This document shows, piece after piece, positions 50,276 through 58,865 of a stretch of DNA of 64,000 nucleotides. The DNA is from Bifidobacterium breve. Lineage in GTDB: Bacteria > Actinomycetota > Actinomycetes > Nanopelagicales > Nanopelagicaceae. How positions within the stretch are numbered: position 1 is the stretch's first letter; the number at the start of each line of letters is the position of its first letter. The position numbers were made by a program, and so were the translations under genes. Under the pieces are notes generated by a model. The model searched no databases. It had not been told where the DNA came from and saw nothing but the letters and a program-made list of their open reading frames with translations. Location: contig CAMDHH010000002.1 of NCBI GenBank assembly GCA_945898065.1, positions 1 through 64,000 of the forward strand. Reading direction: 5' to 3'.

Positions 50276-50349
50276 ACCGCTGTAGCTCAGCGGATAGAGC
50301 ACCCTTTTGACTGAAGGGATGGTCGCGAGTTCGAATCTCGCCAGCGGTA
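50276..50349 (+). tRNA. tRNA-like gene, anticodon uncertain (loop TTGACTG; geometry gives GAC)
   Basis: ACCGCTG/CAGCGGT acceptor, TA GCTC-AGCGGATA-GAGC D arm, CCCTT-TTGACTG-AAGGG anticodon arm, GCGAG-TTCGAAT-CTCGC T arm; 74 nt with a 6-nt variable region. Confidence 0.65.
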
Positions 50350-50359
50350 CTCACACAAG

Positions 50360-50394
50360 ATGGCTCTTGGCTTAGTCACCAAGGGCCATTTTGC
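50360..50394 (+). terminator. Terminator-like hairpin after first tRNA-like gene
   Basis: ATGGCTCTTGG-CTTAGTCA-CCAAGGGCCATTTTG. Confidence 0.7.
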
Positions 50395-50453
50395 ATGTTC
50401 AGTGTCCGTACTGAGACACATCGGAGACTCGCTATTAGTAATCTTTTCTATGA

Positions 50454-50678
50454 CTACGAGTTAGTCACCGTAATAAGTTTGCCCGAATCAGGAAGGGCAA
50501 TAACGTTTAGTTCGCCTTCTTTTTGTGCCAACTTAATTAGTGCAGCCATGCCGCCAACATCCTTAGCGGAGGTAGCTTTAGCAGGGGCTTTAGTTGCGGC
50601 CTGTGCCGGTAGAGCAGTTGATGTAAGCGCAAATGCAAGCACGGTGCCTACAACTGCGCTAATGATCTTCTTGTTCAT
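50454..50678 (-). pseudogene. Truncated N-terminal fragment resembling an ABC transporter solute-binding protein
   Basis: MNKKIISAVVGTVLAFALTSTALPAQAATKAPAKATSAKDVGGMAALIKLAQKEGELNVIALPDSGKLITVTNS*: signal peptide plus 'LIKLAQKEGELNVIALP' first strand of SBPs, then abrupt stop. Confidence 0.5.
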
Positions 50679-50996
50679 GTTTCTCCTTAGTTAGGGAGAG
50701 GCGAGCAAAACGCTTGAATGTAAAGAATCGCCAATCGTGAGCCAACGAGCCACTGAATAGCGAATGAATAGATAGTTGCTGCAGAAAAATATTTGAGCAA
50801 CCTACAACTATGGCACTCCCGAGTGAATTCGAATTTCTGGGAGATTTTCACATCTTGGCGATGATATTTTGCCAGAAGTTAAATCTTTGTTCACCTAAGT
50901 AAGTCATTTATATTCACGGTTGAAAATTACTCTCTCGCTGACTCAAGGGCCCCTCCCGAGAGTAAATGAAGTTCACCCGAAACTTACTTAGACCTC

Positions 50997-52994
50997 ATGG
51001 AGGACACTTTGAAAATCAAGAATGCCGTAGCGGCATTAGCAGTAACTACACTATTTGCTCCGATGTCAATCGCTGATGCAAGCATGTACTCAGATTCAGG
51101 AAGAGCCGTAACCCTTACTATTTTGCATAATAACGATGGCGAATCTGCTCTTTTGCCCGAACAGTCTTACGCACTCCCACAAGGAAAATTAATCTACGGA
51201 AGTGCTGCAGCATTTTCAACAGTGATGAAGCGAGAAATTTCCGCAGCCAAGCAAGCAAATAATGCTGTGCTCTCTGTCTACGCTGGAGATTCATTCCTTG
51301 CTAGCAAGAACTTAATCTGTTCAGAGCCTGCAAATCCCACTTCGACTATCCCTGTATATGACGGTCTCGCACAATCATTGATGCCTTATGACGTTCACAT
51401 CTTAGGAAACCATGAATTTGATTATGGAACAGGATTCCTCAAGCGCTATATCGACTCTTTCTCACAAAAGGTTCGCTATCAGTTCATTTCAGGAAACCTA
51501 GATTTTTCGGCTAACACTGATCTTTCATCAGTGTCCGTAAAGTCAAAGCCGATTCTTCGTGGAAGAGTTGTTGGTAAGAAAGTTGGAGAGTCCTACATTC
51601 ACAAGGATTACACAACGGGTGCAATCTTTGGAGTTGTCAGTGCTATTACTCCAACCCTTCGAACAATCTCTTCACCAGGAACAGCTAAAGTCACAACTAT
51701 TGATATCAAGGCCACAGCCGAGTTAATCAATAAGCAGGTCGAATCGCTAGAAAAACAGGGCGTCAATAAGATCATTCTCGTTAGCCACCTACAAGGTGTT
51801 GCATACGACAAGGAGCTAGTAGCCCTGTTGAAGAATGTGGATGTCGCTGTCGCCGGTGGTGGAGATGATCTATTGACTAGCCCAGATGTTGCCGAAAGCA
51901 TTCAAGTTATTCCAGGTGAAGGTAAGGCTGTCGGTAAGTATCCCGAGATGGTCAAGGATGCCAATGGCGTCGATGTTCCACTGATTACAACTAAAGGAAA
52001 TTACAACTACCTCGGTCGCTTCGATGTCTCATTTGATGAAGATGGCAAGTTGAGCTCATATAACAAAACCACTTCATATCCACGACGCGTTGTTCCAGCA
52101 TCTACTGTTGCTGGCTCACTTGCTATCAAAGATGTCGTCAACCCAGATAAGCGCATCGTTGATTCAGTTGAAAAGCCACTCAACGCTTGCTTAGTTGGAT
52201 TTTCTAAGTCAATTGCTTCAAGTCAGATCGTATTTGCCACAGATCGCGGCAGTGCAACTGTTCTTGGAGTTAGAACTGCAGAAACCAATGGTGGAAATTT
52301 AGTTACTGATGCATTTATGCAGGCATACTCCACACGAGCTGCAGCAGTTGGCTTACCTGCGGCCGGAAGTGCTAACCCTGTCGTTGCCGTACAAAACGGT
52401 GGTGGAATTAGACAAGGTGGTGGAACAACACTTCCAACAAATGGTCTTGTCGGGGCAATAAACCGAGGCAATACCTTTGATCTACTTCCCTTCGATAATC
52501 GCCTTGTTGCGGTGACAAATGTCAGCGCCGCAGATATGAAAGATATTTTCGAGCGATCATGTTCGGTCAGCACAGCAGGTGGTGGACAGTTCCTTCAAAT
52601 CAGCGGTATGAAGGTTTCGTGTTCACGTACTGAGAGTGCAACTGTAATCTCAACGCCAACAGGAGATGCCTATGCCGGAACAATTACATTACCTGGCAAG
52701 CGAGTAAAGGAAATCACACTCGCTGATGGTCGCGCCATTGTCAAAGATGGAGCAGTTGTCGCAGGTGCGCCAGCTGTCACAATCGTTACAAATCAATTCA
52801 CTGCCGATGGTGGAGATAACTATCCAACATTCGTGAAATTGACCAAGGTTGCATTTGGAGTCTCTTACGAGCAGGCTCTCTATGACTATCTCTTGAGCTT
52901 TGCAAAGAACGCCGCAGGCCTACCAGAGGTACCATCAACTGATACACGCTATATACAGAGAACTGGTGAGGGTCGCTTCACCTGGTTGCCATAA
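50997..52994 (+). CDS. Secreted 5'-nucleotidase / bifunctional metallophosphatase
   Basis: LTILHNNDGES, VYAGDSFLAS, ILGNHEFDYGTGFLKRYI, VSHLQGVAYDKEL, NGGGIRQGG, DGGDNYPTF. Confidence 0.9.
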   Translation: MEDTLKIKNAVAALAVTTLFAPMSIADASMYSDSGRAVTLTILHNNDGESALLPEQSYALPQGKLIYGSAAAFSTVMKREISAAKQANNAVLSVYAGDSFLASKNLICSEPANPTSTIPVYDGLAQSLMPYDVHILGNHEFDYGTGFLKRYIDSFSQKVRYQFISGNLDFSANTDLSSVSVKSKPILRGRVVGKKVGESYIHKDYTTGAIFGVVSAITPTLRTISSPGTAKVTTIDIKATAELINKQVESLEKQGVNKIILVSHLQGVAYDKELVALLKNVDVAVAGGGDDLLTSPDVAESIQVIPGEGKAVGKYPEMVKDANGVDVPLITTKGNYNYLGRFDVSFDEDGKLSSYNKTTSYPRRVVPASTVAGSLAIKDVVNPDKRIVDSVEKPLNACLVGFSKSIASSQIVFATDRGSATVLGVRTAETNGGNLVTDAFMQAYSTRAAAVGLPAAGSANPVVAVQNGGGIRQGGGTTLPTNGLVGAINRGNTFDLLPFDNRLVAVTNVSAADMKDIFERSCSVSTAGGGQFLQISGMKVSCSRTESATVISTPTGDAYAGTITLPGKRVKEITLADGRAIVKDGAVVAGAPAVTIVTNQFTADGGDNYPTFVKLTKVAFGVSYEQALYDYLLSFAKNAAGLPEVPSTDTRYIQRTGEGRFTWLP

Positions 52995-53007
52995 TCTAGC
53001 AAGTTAG

Positions 53008-53060
53008 AAAATCCCCGCTAATACTGAGTGCGAAAGTGCTCATGTGTTAGCGGGGATTTT
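53008..53060. terminator. Strong terminator hairpin downstream of the nucleotidase
   Basis: AAAATCCCCGCTAA ... TTAGCGGGGATTTT 14-bp stem, followed by T. Confidence 0.85.
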
Positions 53061-53120
53061 TGCATCCGTGTAAGTCAATATTCAAAATCAATATGTGGTC
53101 ACATCTTCGTGCTCGAAATA

Positions 53121-53561
53121 CTAAGTAGCTAATTGAGTATCAGTTTCACCAACAACGGCTGAATCAACCCCAAGAACCGACTCCTTTACCGAGAGCATGT
53201 ATGTGAGATTAGTTGGCCCACTTTCACTCGTGACTCCAACCTCCTGAGTAATCTCGTTATTAGTAATAGTGCAGCCATTGAACTCATAGCCCTGATTCTC
53301 AACGAGCATTCCATACTCAGAACTGATGATGGAAACAAAGCGGTTAATATCGACTGCCATTCTAAAAGATGGTGAAGCGAATGAGTAAGCAGAATCCCAT
53401 TCCTCTTTTGCAATCGCATCTATCTGCCCCGAAATATGTTCTTCAACTAACTGCGCTTGCTTATTTGTACAGGTGCCATCGACCATCTCTTCGAATGCAG
53501 CCTTTTGAGAACATCCACTGAGCACCAGCGCCACTACAACTATTGCAATCCAATGCTTCAT
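53121..53561 (-). CDS. Putative lipoprotein (146 aa)
   Basis: MKHWIAIVVVALVLSGCSQK lipobox (LSGC). Confidence 0.75.
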   Translation of the reverse strand: MKHWIAIVVVALVLSGCSQKAAFEEMVDGTCTNKQAQLVEEHISGQIDAIAKEEWDSAYSFASPSFRMAVDINRFVSIISSEYGMLVENQGYEFNGCTITNNEITQEVGVTSESGPTNLTYMLSVKESVLGVDSAVVGETDTQLAT

Positions 53562-53641
53562 TGCTCAATTCTAATCAACGCCTAGATGAGTTGTCTTAGC
53601 GAAAGTAAATAGCACCCTAGATATCCACAGTAAAAGCAAAA

Positions 53642-53674
53642 AACCTAAATCGGTTGTATCAACTGATTTAGGTT
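53642..53674 (-). terminator. Minus-strand intrinsic-terminator-like hairpin
   Basis: AACCTAAATC...GATTTAGGTT perfect 10-bp stem with A-rich left flank (T-rich on minus strand). Confidence 0.6.
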
Positions 53675-53685
53675 CTGCCTTGCGT

Positions 53686-53759
53686 ACCGCTGTAGCTCAA
53701 TGGATAGAGCGACTCCATAACTAAGAGAATGGTAGCGGGTTCGATTCCCGCCAGCGGTA
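53686..53759 (+). tRNA. tRNA-like gene with degenerate anticodon stem (anticodon not assigned)
   Basis: Same acceptor (ACCGCTG/CAGCGGT, extended to GCGTACCGCTG/CAGCGGTACGC), D arm GCTC-AATGGATA-GAGC and T arm GCGGG-TTCGATT-CCCGC as the 50276 element; only 3 of 5 canonical anticodon-stem pairs. Confidence 0.5.
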
Positions 53760-53768
53760 CGCACCGCG

Positions 53769-53806
53769 AGTGGCCTCACGCTAGTTACGTGGGGCCACTT
53801 TGTTTT
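53769..53806 (+). terminator. Terminator-like hairpin after second tRNA-like gene
   Basis: AGTGGCCTCACG-CTAGTTA-CGTGGGGCCACTTTGTTTT. Confidence 0.75.
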
Positions 53807-53913
53807 AACTACTTTGCGTAATAACTGAACAACGTGGCGCTACAGACCAGTGATAACCCCAGGATAAGTTCTACAATCACACCAACAAACACGGGAGTTA
53901 TTCGGGGAGTCCA

Positions 53914-55524
53914 ATGAGAAAAAGCATGAGGGTTATTTTCACCCTGCTTCTCTCCACCAGCGTTGCAGCATCTGTTGTCACCGGAATCCTTCCAGCACAC
54001 TCTGCAACTTCGTCGCTGCCAAGTACGTGGCCGACTGTGCCCTCCATTGGATTTTCATCCAGTGATGACAGCCTGATCGAAACATTTTCATACATCACAG
54101 GTTTTTCATACGCCGAAGGTGCCACCAGCGGTATCTACACCCGCACCGTCTCCTGCTCATCTGTCGATGATGCAGCATGCGCCGGCTCAGATTCCATCTT
54201 TGCGCAAATGATCTTGCCGCCATGTTCGCCCACCGCTACAGAAATGTGTATCGAATCATTAGAAGTCTCGGATAAACAAGGTGTATTGAAAAAAGCGACC
54301 TATGGATATGAATTACAAGGAGTGAAATATCCAGCGAGCACAGTTCGAAATTCTCCAGCAGGTTCTTCTGCAAGTGTGTGGAACGCAAAAGAATCCCTGA
54401 ATTCATCAGGCGCTGATGAATATGCAGTAGTAGTGAGTGCAACTTTGCAAAACTATCAAAACAAGGGTTGCACGCAATTTCTCACCACACCATGTGCCTT
54501 CACCCGAGGTTTCCGCGCGAGGGTTTATCCAATCAATCGCGTTGCAAGCAGCGCCACAAACCAAGATTGTCTTTGGGTAGAAGGACAAAATTGTGCGAAG
54601 AAAGTTGATTTCGCCCCCGGAGCACGCGCAGCCCTGACCGTGCGAATTGATAATTCACTTACCGGTTTTCTCTTTGGCCGAATAAAGAACGTGGGCCTTG
54701 AACTAACCCCACTTTCAACAACTGCCAACATACTTCGAGTCGAAGCAGATCCAATCGATGTTCCCAAGATTTATGCCTACGTTGCCAAAAGTGAACTCAG
54801 TAAATATCCCAAAATCGTGGAGTACTGGAAAACTCGCAGACAGCAATTAGCTGCAACAGATTTCACAAGTAACGACACAGTTGATACCGGACCAGCCCCA
54901 GAATGGGCGATGGGGGATTTCCAAGCATTTGAGGAACTCGTAAAATCAGGCCCACTTGTTAGTTCAATCTGGAGATTTGGCACGCAAGCAGGAAGTGGAA
55001 CTGGCAGTAAATGCTTCGATGATAAAAGCAAACTTCAAGGCTTAGTCACCACCAATGCACCCACATATCTTCCCAGCCCTCCTGTATTTGAAAATGATGA
55101 ACTCGCATACAAAGTTGCAGGAGCACATCACTTAGCCGACGGCGTGACCTTGTTCAAGGGCTCCTACGATCTAGTTCTTCGCAGTGATTTTGCGCGATGC
55201 CTCTATGGCTTCACGAGTGCGCCAATACGAGCAAAAGTTTCAGTTGTCTCCACCGATGGTTCAACGCAAGATATTGCCACTGAATCATTGCGCGAAGATG
55301 CCGCTCGTCAATGGCTATACCTGAGTGCAAGGAATTTCACCTTCTCATCTCCAACCATCAAAGTGAAATTAACCCAAGATGCACCAGCCCCACAAGCAAC
55401 TGCGCAAGCAACAACTAAACCTGCACCAATTGCTAAGAAGAGCATTACCTGCGTCAAGGGCAAGACAACAAAGAAAGTTACGGCAACTAACCCAGCATGC
55501 CCAAAGGGTTATAAGAAGAAGTAA
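53914..55524 (+). CDS. Secreted protein with C-terminal 'ITCVKGKTTKKVTATNPACPKGYKKK' tail
   Basis: Signal peptide (FTLLLSTSVAASVVTGILPAHSA); EMCIESLEVSD; paralogous to the 42553..44214 product. Confidence 0.82.
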   Translation: MRKSMRVIFTLLLSTSVAASVVTGILPAHSATSSLPSTWPTVPSIGFSSSDDSLIETFSYITGFSYAEGATSGIYTRTVSCSSVDDAACAGSDSIFAQMILPPCSPTATEMCIESLEVSDKQGVLKKATYGYELQGVKYPASTVRNSPAGSSASVWNAKESLNSSGADEYAVVVSATLQNYQNKGCTQFLTTPCAFTRGFRARVYPINRVASSATNQDCLWVEGQNCAKKVDFAPGARAALTVRIDNSLTGFLFGRIKNVGLELTPLSTTANILRVEADPIDVPKIYAYVAKSELSKYPKIVEYWKTRRQQLAATDFTSNDTVDTGPAPEWAMGDFQAFEELVKSGPLVSSIWRFGTQAGSGTGSKCFDDKSKLQGLVTTNAPTYLPSPPVFENDELAYKVAGAHHLADGVTLFKGSYDLVLRSDFARCLYGFTSAPIRAKVSVVSTDGSTQDIATESLREDAARQWLYLSARNFTFSSPTIKVKLTQDAPAPQATAQATTKPAPIAKKSITCVKGKTTKKVTATNPACPKGYKKK

Positions 55525-55572
55525 CTTTCCCTTTCAGTCTCCAATGTCAGCCCCCAGCGATACATTGGATAT

Positions 55573-55704
55573 ATGAAGCAAATCCCAGGAAGTGATGACA
55601 AGGCTCTATTTGTCGAAGTCCCCACACCAGTCAATGCGATGAGCGCTGAAGAAAAAAGAGATTTTGCTGAAGAGATCCTAAGAGCACTGGAGGGCAAAAA
55701 ATGA
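55573..55704 (+). CDS. Putative 43-aa mini-protein coupled to zinc-ribbon gene
   Basis: MKQIPGSDDKALFVEVPTPVNAMSAEEKRDFAEEILRALEGKK*; ATGA overlap with 55701 CDS. Confidence 0.6.
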   Translation: MKQIPGSDDKALFVEVPTPVNAMSAEEKRDFAEEILRALEGKK

Positions 55705-56000
55705 AATGTCCAAACTGTAAATCATCAGATGGTGTTAGAGAAATAATCTATGGACTACCCATGCAGCCATTCGATGAAGAGAAATATGCCATTGGCGGCT
55801 GCTGTATCTCAGATGAAGATCCAACTCGCAGATGCATTCAATGCGGCTGGCAGGGTCGATACATAAAGAGAAACTTAGGTCTGGGTAGTGAAATTAAAGT
55901 TGTAGAGCTCAAAGATATTTCCACGATGAGTGATACCGAGATTGATTCTTATGCACAGCAGATATGGAAAAAACTAGATAAGCCAAAGAAAGGGGAGTGA
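55701..56000 (+). CDS. Zinc-ribbon-like small protein
   Basis: MKCPNCKSSDGVREIIYGLP...GGCCISDEDPTRRCIQCGWQGRYIKRN with CPNC/CIQC knuckles. Confidence 0.75.
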   Translation: MKCPNCKSSDGVREIIYGLPMQPFDEEKYAIGGCCISDEDPTRRCIQCGWQGRYIKRNLGLGSEIKVVELKDISTMSDTEIDSYAQQIWKKLDKPKKGE

Positions 56001-56002
56001 TC

Positions 56003-56176
56003 ATGACAATTCCTAGACCCGAAAAATTGAGAATTCTTCAAAGAGTCTATGCACAGTGGTCACAACTCTATGATGATTTCGATAGCGCGGAGTCCAATGA
56101 TGCTTACTTCAACATGTATGAAGAAGCGATGGCTGCGGCTGAAGAGAAATATAAAGATAGGCCTGCGAATTCCTAA
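56003..56176 (+). CDS. Putative 57-aa acidic helical mini-protein
   Basis: MTIPRPEKLRILQRVYAQWSQLYDDFDSAESNDAYFNMYEEAMAAAEEKYKDRPANS*; follows zinc-ribbon gene with RBS-like AGGGGAG. Confidence 0.6.
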   Translation: MTIPRPEKLRILQRVYAQWSQLYDDFDSAESNDAYFNMYEEAMAAAEEKYKDRPANS

Positions 56177-56179
56177 AAC

Positions 56180-57193
56180 CTACTTCTCGCCGGCCTCTAT
56201 CGCTCTAACTAAGGATTCCAAGAATGGAACATCGTCTTTATCAGGATATCCATCCACAAAGTGCATCTTGCGATTCATATAAAAGAGAGCACCTTTGAGT
56301 TGATCTAAATCTGTTGGAAATGACTTATCTTCATACCATTGCTCCTCAATTGCATGAGCAATAAAGGTCAATTCCTCTCCCAGGACTTTATATCCATCGA
56401 AATTCTTGAGTGTTCTAAGGGCTGCAACGCCATCAGGATGGGGATTCGGAAGTTCAATAAACTTCTTTCGCTCCCCGCCAATGTGGCGATCAGTTGGAAC
56501 AATCCTTTGAAGCACAATCATCTTTTCGCTCCATTCTTCCCACTTGCTTCCATCAGCCAGTATTGCCTCACCGGTTTTCATATTTACTAATCCAACAACT
56601 CTGTCGTTCATTCTTTCATCATCGGGCAGAGTCATTGCATAAATAAGCGCCGACCAGTCAGATCCGCGATAAGGCGCATCCATCGCTTTCCATGAATCTG
56701 GAATGCGAACTTGTTCTAACAAGCTATTAGCTGGCCCAACTGCGTATGCACCATCCTCCCAACAGCATCGCGCTTTACCTAAACCTTTAGAAAGTTTGCG
56801 CACCCAATATGCAATTCGATTACAAGTAACTATTAAATCCTTATTACGTTTCTCCGCTTCCTCATCAACATATAACCCAAGCTCTGAAAGAATATAAAGC
56901 GCAGCCTCGTCCGTATCTTCAATGGCTGCGCGTTCCCAAATCCCATGGATGCTCTCACCGCCACCTGTTGCAGATGTTCCATTGCGGTTGAGCATCAACA
57001 CAATATCTGGCTCAGATGTCACAAGAGATAAGCAGTCGTATTGCCCACCACCGGGTTGTAAGTCAGCTATGACTAGATCGCCATCTATTCGCTCAAGGAT
57101 GTGGGCCATGACTCTCCACGATAAGTACTCAATCTGATTGGGTGTCAGTTCTTTATCGGCCATACGGGCAATTATTGCAGTGAGGGCAGACAT
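56180..57193 (-). CDS. Hypothetical protein (337 aa)
   Basis: Long ORF without a recognised domain; LTPNQIEYLSWRVMAHILERIDGDLVIADLQPGGGQYDCLSLVT. Confidence 0.7.
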   Translation of the reverse strand: MSALTAIIARMADKELTPNQIEYLSWRVMAHILERIDGDLVIADLQPGGGQYDCLSLVTSEPDIVLMLNRNGTSATGGGESIHGIWERAAIEDTDEAALYILSELGLYVDEEAEKRNKDLIVTCNRIAYWVRKLSKGLGKARCCWEDGAYAVGPANSLLEQVRIPDSWKAMDAPYRGSDWSALIYAMTLPDDERMNDRVVGLVNMKTGEAILADGSKWEEWSEKMIVLQRIVPTDRHIGGERKKFIELPNPHPDGVAALRTLKNFDGYKVLGEELTFIAHAIEEQWYEDKSFPTDLDQLKGALFYMNRKMHFVDGYPDKDDVPFLESLVRAIEAGEK

Positions 57194-57270
57194 CTAAAAG
57201 GGGCTTGTCAGCCCCCACTGTTATATTTTCCCCACCTAGAAATAGGCAGATCTAGACACTGGAGAGAGCA

Positions 57271-57489
57271 ATGGCATCGATTCCTGAAATCGAAGTAGGC
57301 AATGTGAGTGAAACGAATGCAGGTATGCCTTTGCGCGAATATGACAAAAAAGAGCCCGAGATAGAGACTGAATTAGATCCAGACCAGTATTCACCTGAGG
57401 TTATTGCTGCTTATCGCAAAATTATGGAAGTTGCTGAAGAAGATCCGAATACAGATTCCTATTTTCCTGAAGATGAAGAGACGCTATGA
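57271..57489 (+). CDS. Hypothetical acidic protein (72 aa)
   Basis: ATGA overlap with next ORF; RBS-like GGAGAG upstream. Confidence 0.65.
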   Translation: MASIPEIEVGNVSETNAGMPLREYDKKEPEIETELDPDQYSPEVIAAYRKIMEVAEEDPNTDSYFPEDEETL

Positions 57490-58859
57490 AACTCTCTGAC
57501 GCCCAAGACTATCCAGTTGAGAATATGTCCTTGGTCTATTCAAGTACAACAAATGATGTCTACCAGGCTGTTTTTCAAACTGAAAAATATGGAACATTCA
57601 CAAGAGTTGACGGAGAATGGCTCGCTCTTTCTCCGGAGGATACGAGCCTTGAAAATCTATCTATCATCGACATTCTTCCCGAAGACTACAAAGTCGTAAC
57701 AGAAATGTTTGATGCTGCTCAAAAGGCAAATAGATACCTTAGGTATGACGAAGTCAAAGAATATGAAGTTGTCTATTCTTTCGATGGAAGCGCTGATGCC
57801 TTGTTAGAGGCAGAAAATGAGAACGGACCATTGAGCAAAGGCTTTCATGCCTTTAAAGGTCTCGATATTGCCAAACTAGATATTGAGCGCGCTCGCACCG
57901 ATGGTGCTGGTCAATTACCTCGAATCTATAGCTTTAGTAAGTCAAAGCGCGATGTGAGGTACTACAAAATAAATGGATCAAATTCCATTACTAATTCAAA
58001 AATCCTTGAGGGTGAACTCCTACTTTCTATTACCTATAAGTTGATTTCAACACGAGATGCTGCCGAGGTCTATAACCTGCGTCAGATCTATCAACTAGGT
58101 GAAGATACTTACATCTATTTAGAAAGTAAATACCGCCAAGATCATGACCAGCAAATTGATAAAGAAAAAGAGAAGACTCAAAACCTAGAAGGCTTGATTA
58201 TTCGCGGGACACTGTATGAAATTTTGGAATCCTTCACTCTTTGGCTAGTTGAAGTAGATCCGATTGGATTTGAATTACTACGGCGAATGAACAGAGATGG
58301 CTTCACCGATAAATTAGCCATAAATGAAGACTTGTTGATGATGCATGTCTCTGATGATCTTATGGACAAGTGGTTTCATAAGATGACCGATTACGCAGAT
58401 TTGATAGAGCTAGGAATTGAACTTAATACAGATAATCATGGTTTTATTCGTGCGCTAGAAAGTGAAGTCAGTAGCGCCAATTCATTTACCAAAAGTGACT
58501 TCTTTGAACGCCATCGAAGACAAGATTGGGTGCATCCACGAGGGCGAAACTCAAACGAAGATGGCGATGACGATGACGACGATGAAGAATTACCAGATTT
58601 AACGGATGAAGATATTGAGCAACTGAGAAAAGAAGCTCGCGCACGCCTGAAAGAGTCAGAACAACTCACCTTCGCAGATGTGCCCCCAGCACTGCAAGAA
58701 CTCATTCATGACTTGATTCAAAGAGTCGAGAATACAATTGGTTTAGAAGAAGCCGAAGAATGCTCATTCGACCTGAGAGGATTTATCGAGGGTCGATACA
58801 AATACACACAGCCCGAGTTATCTTCTCAAATGGCAAAACATCTCCGATTGCTTACGTAG
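57486..58859 (+). CDS. Hypothetical protein (457 aa) with acidic low-complexity segment
   Basis: Coupled to upstream ORF; NSNEDGDDDDDDEELPDLTDEDIEQLRKEARARL. Confidence 0.75.
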   Translation: MKLSDAQDYPVENMSLVYSSTTNDVYQAVFQTEKYGTFTRVDGEWLALSPEDTSLENLSIIDILPEDYKVVTEMFDAAQKANRYLRYDEVKEYEVVYSFDGSADALLEAENENGPLSKGFHAFKGLDIAKLDIERARTDGAGQLPRIYSFSKSKRDVRYYKINGSNSITNSKILEGELLLSITYKLISTRDAAEVYNLRQIYQLGEDTYIYLESKYRQDHDQQIDKEKEKTQNLEGLIIRGTLYEILESFTLWLVEVDPIGFELLRRMNRDGFTDKLAINEDLLMMHVSDDLMDKWFHKMTDYADLIELGIELNTDNHGFIRALESEVSSANSFTKSDFFERHRRQDWVHPRGRNSNEDGDDDDDDEELPDLTDEDIEQLRKEARARLKESEQLTFADVPPALQELIHDLIQRVENTIGLEEAEECSFDLRGFIEGRYKYTQPELSSQMAKHLRLLT

Positions 58860-58865
58860 CTAACC

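Noticed and set aside
50395-50694. 99-aa plus-strand ORF (MFSVRTETHRR...)
   Set aside because: Antisense to the minus-strand ORF with a convincing signal peptide (50454..50678); less protein-like.
50276-53806. Integrative element or prophage between the tRNA-like genes
   Set aside because: No integrase, recombinase, structural phage genes or clear att core; kept only as a low-confidence synteny hypothesis.
53809-54000. Minus-strand ORF with TM-like VFVGVIVELILGLSLVCSATLF
   Set aside because: Only a ~30-aa hydrophobic tail is plausible and the rest is antisense to the 53914 gene; no clear start.
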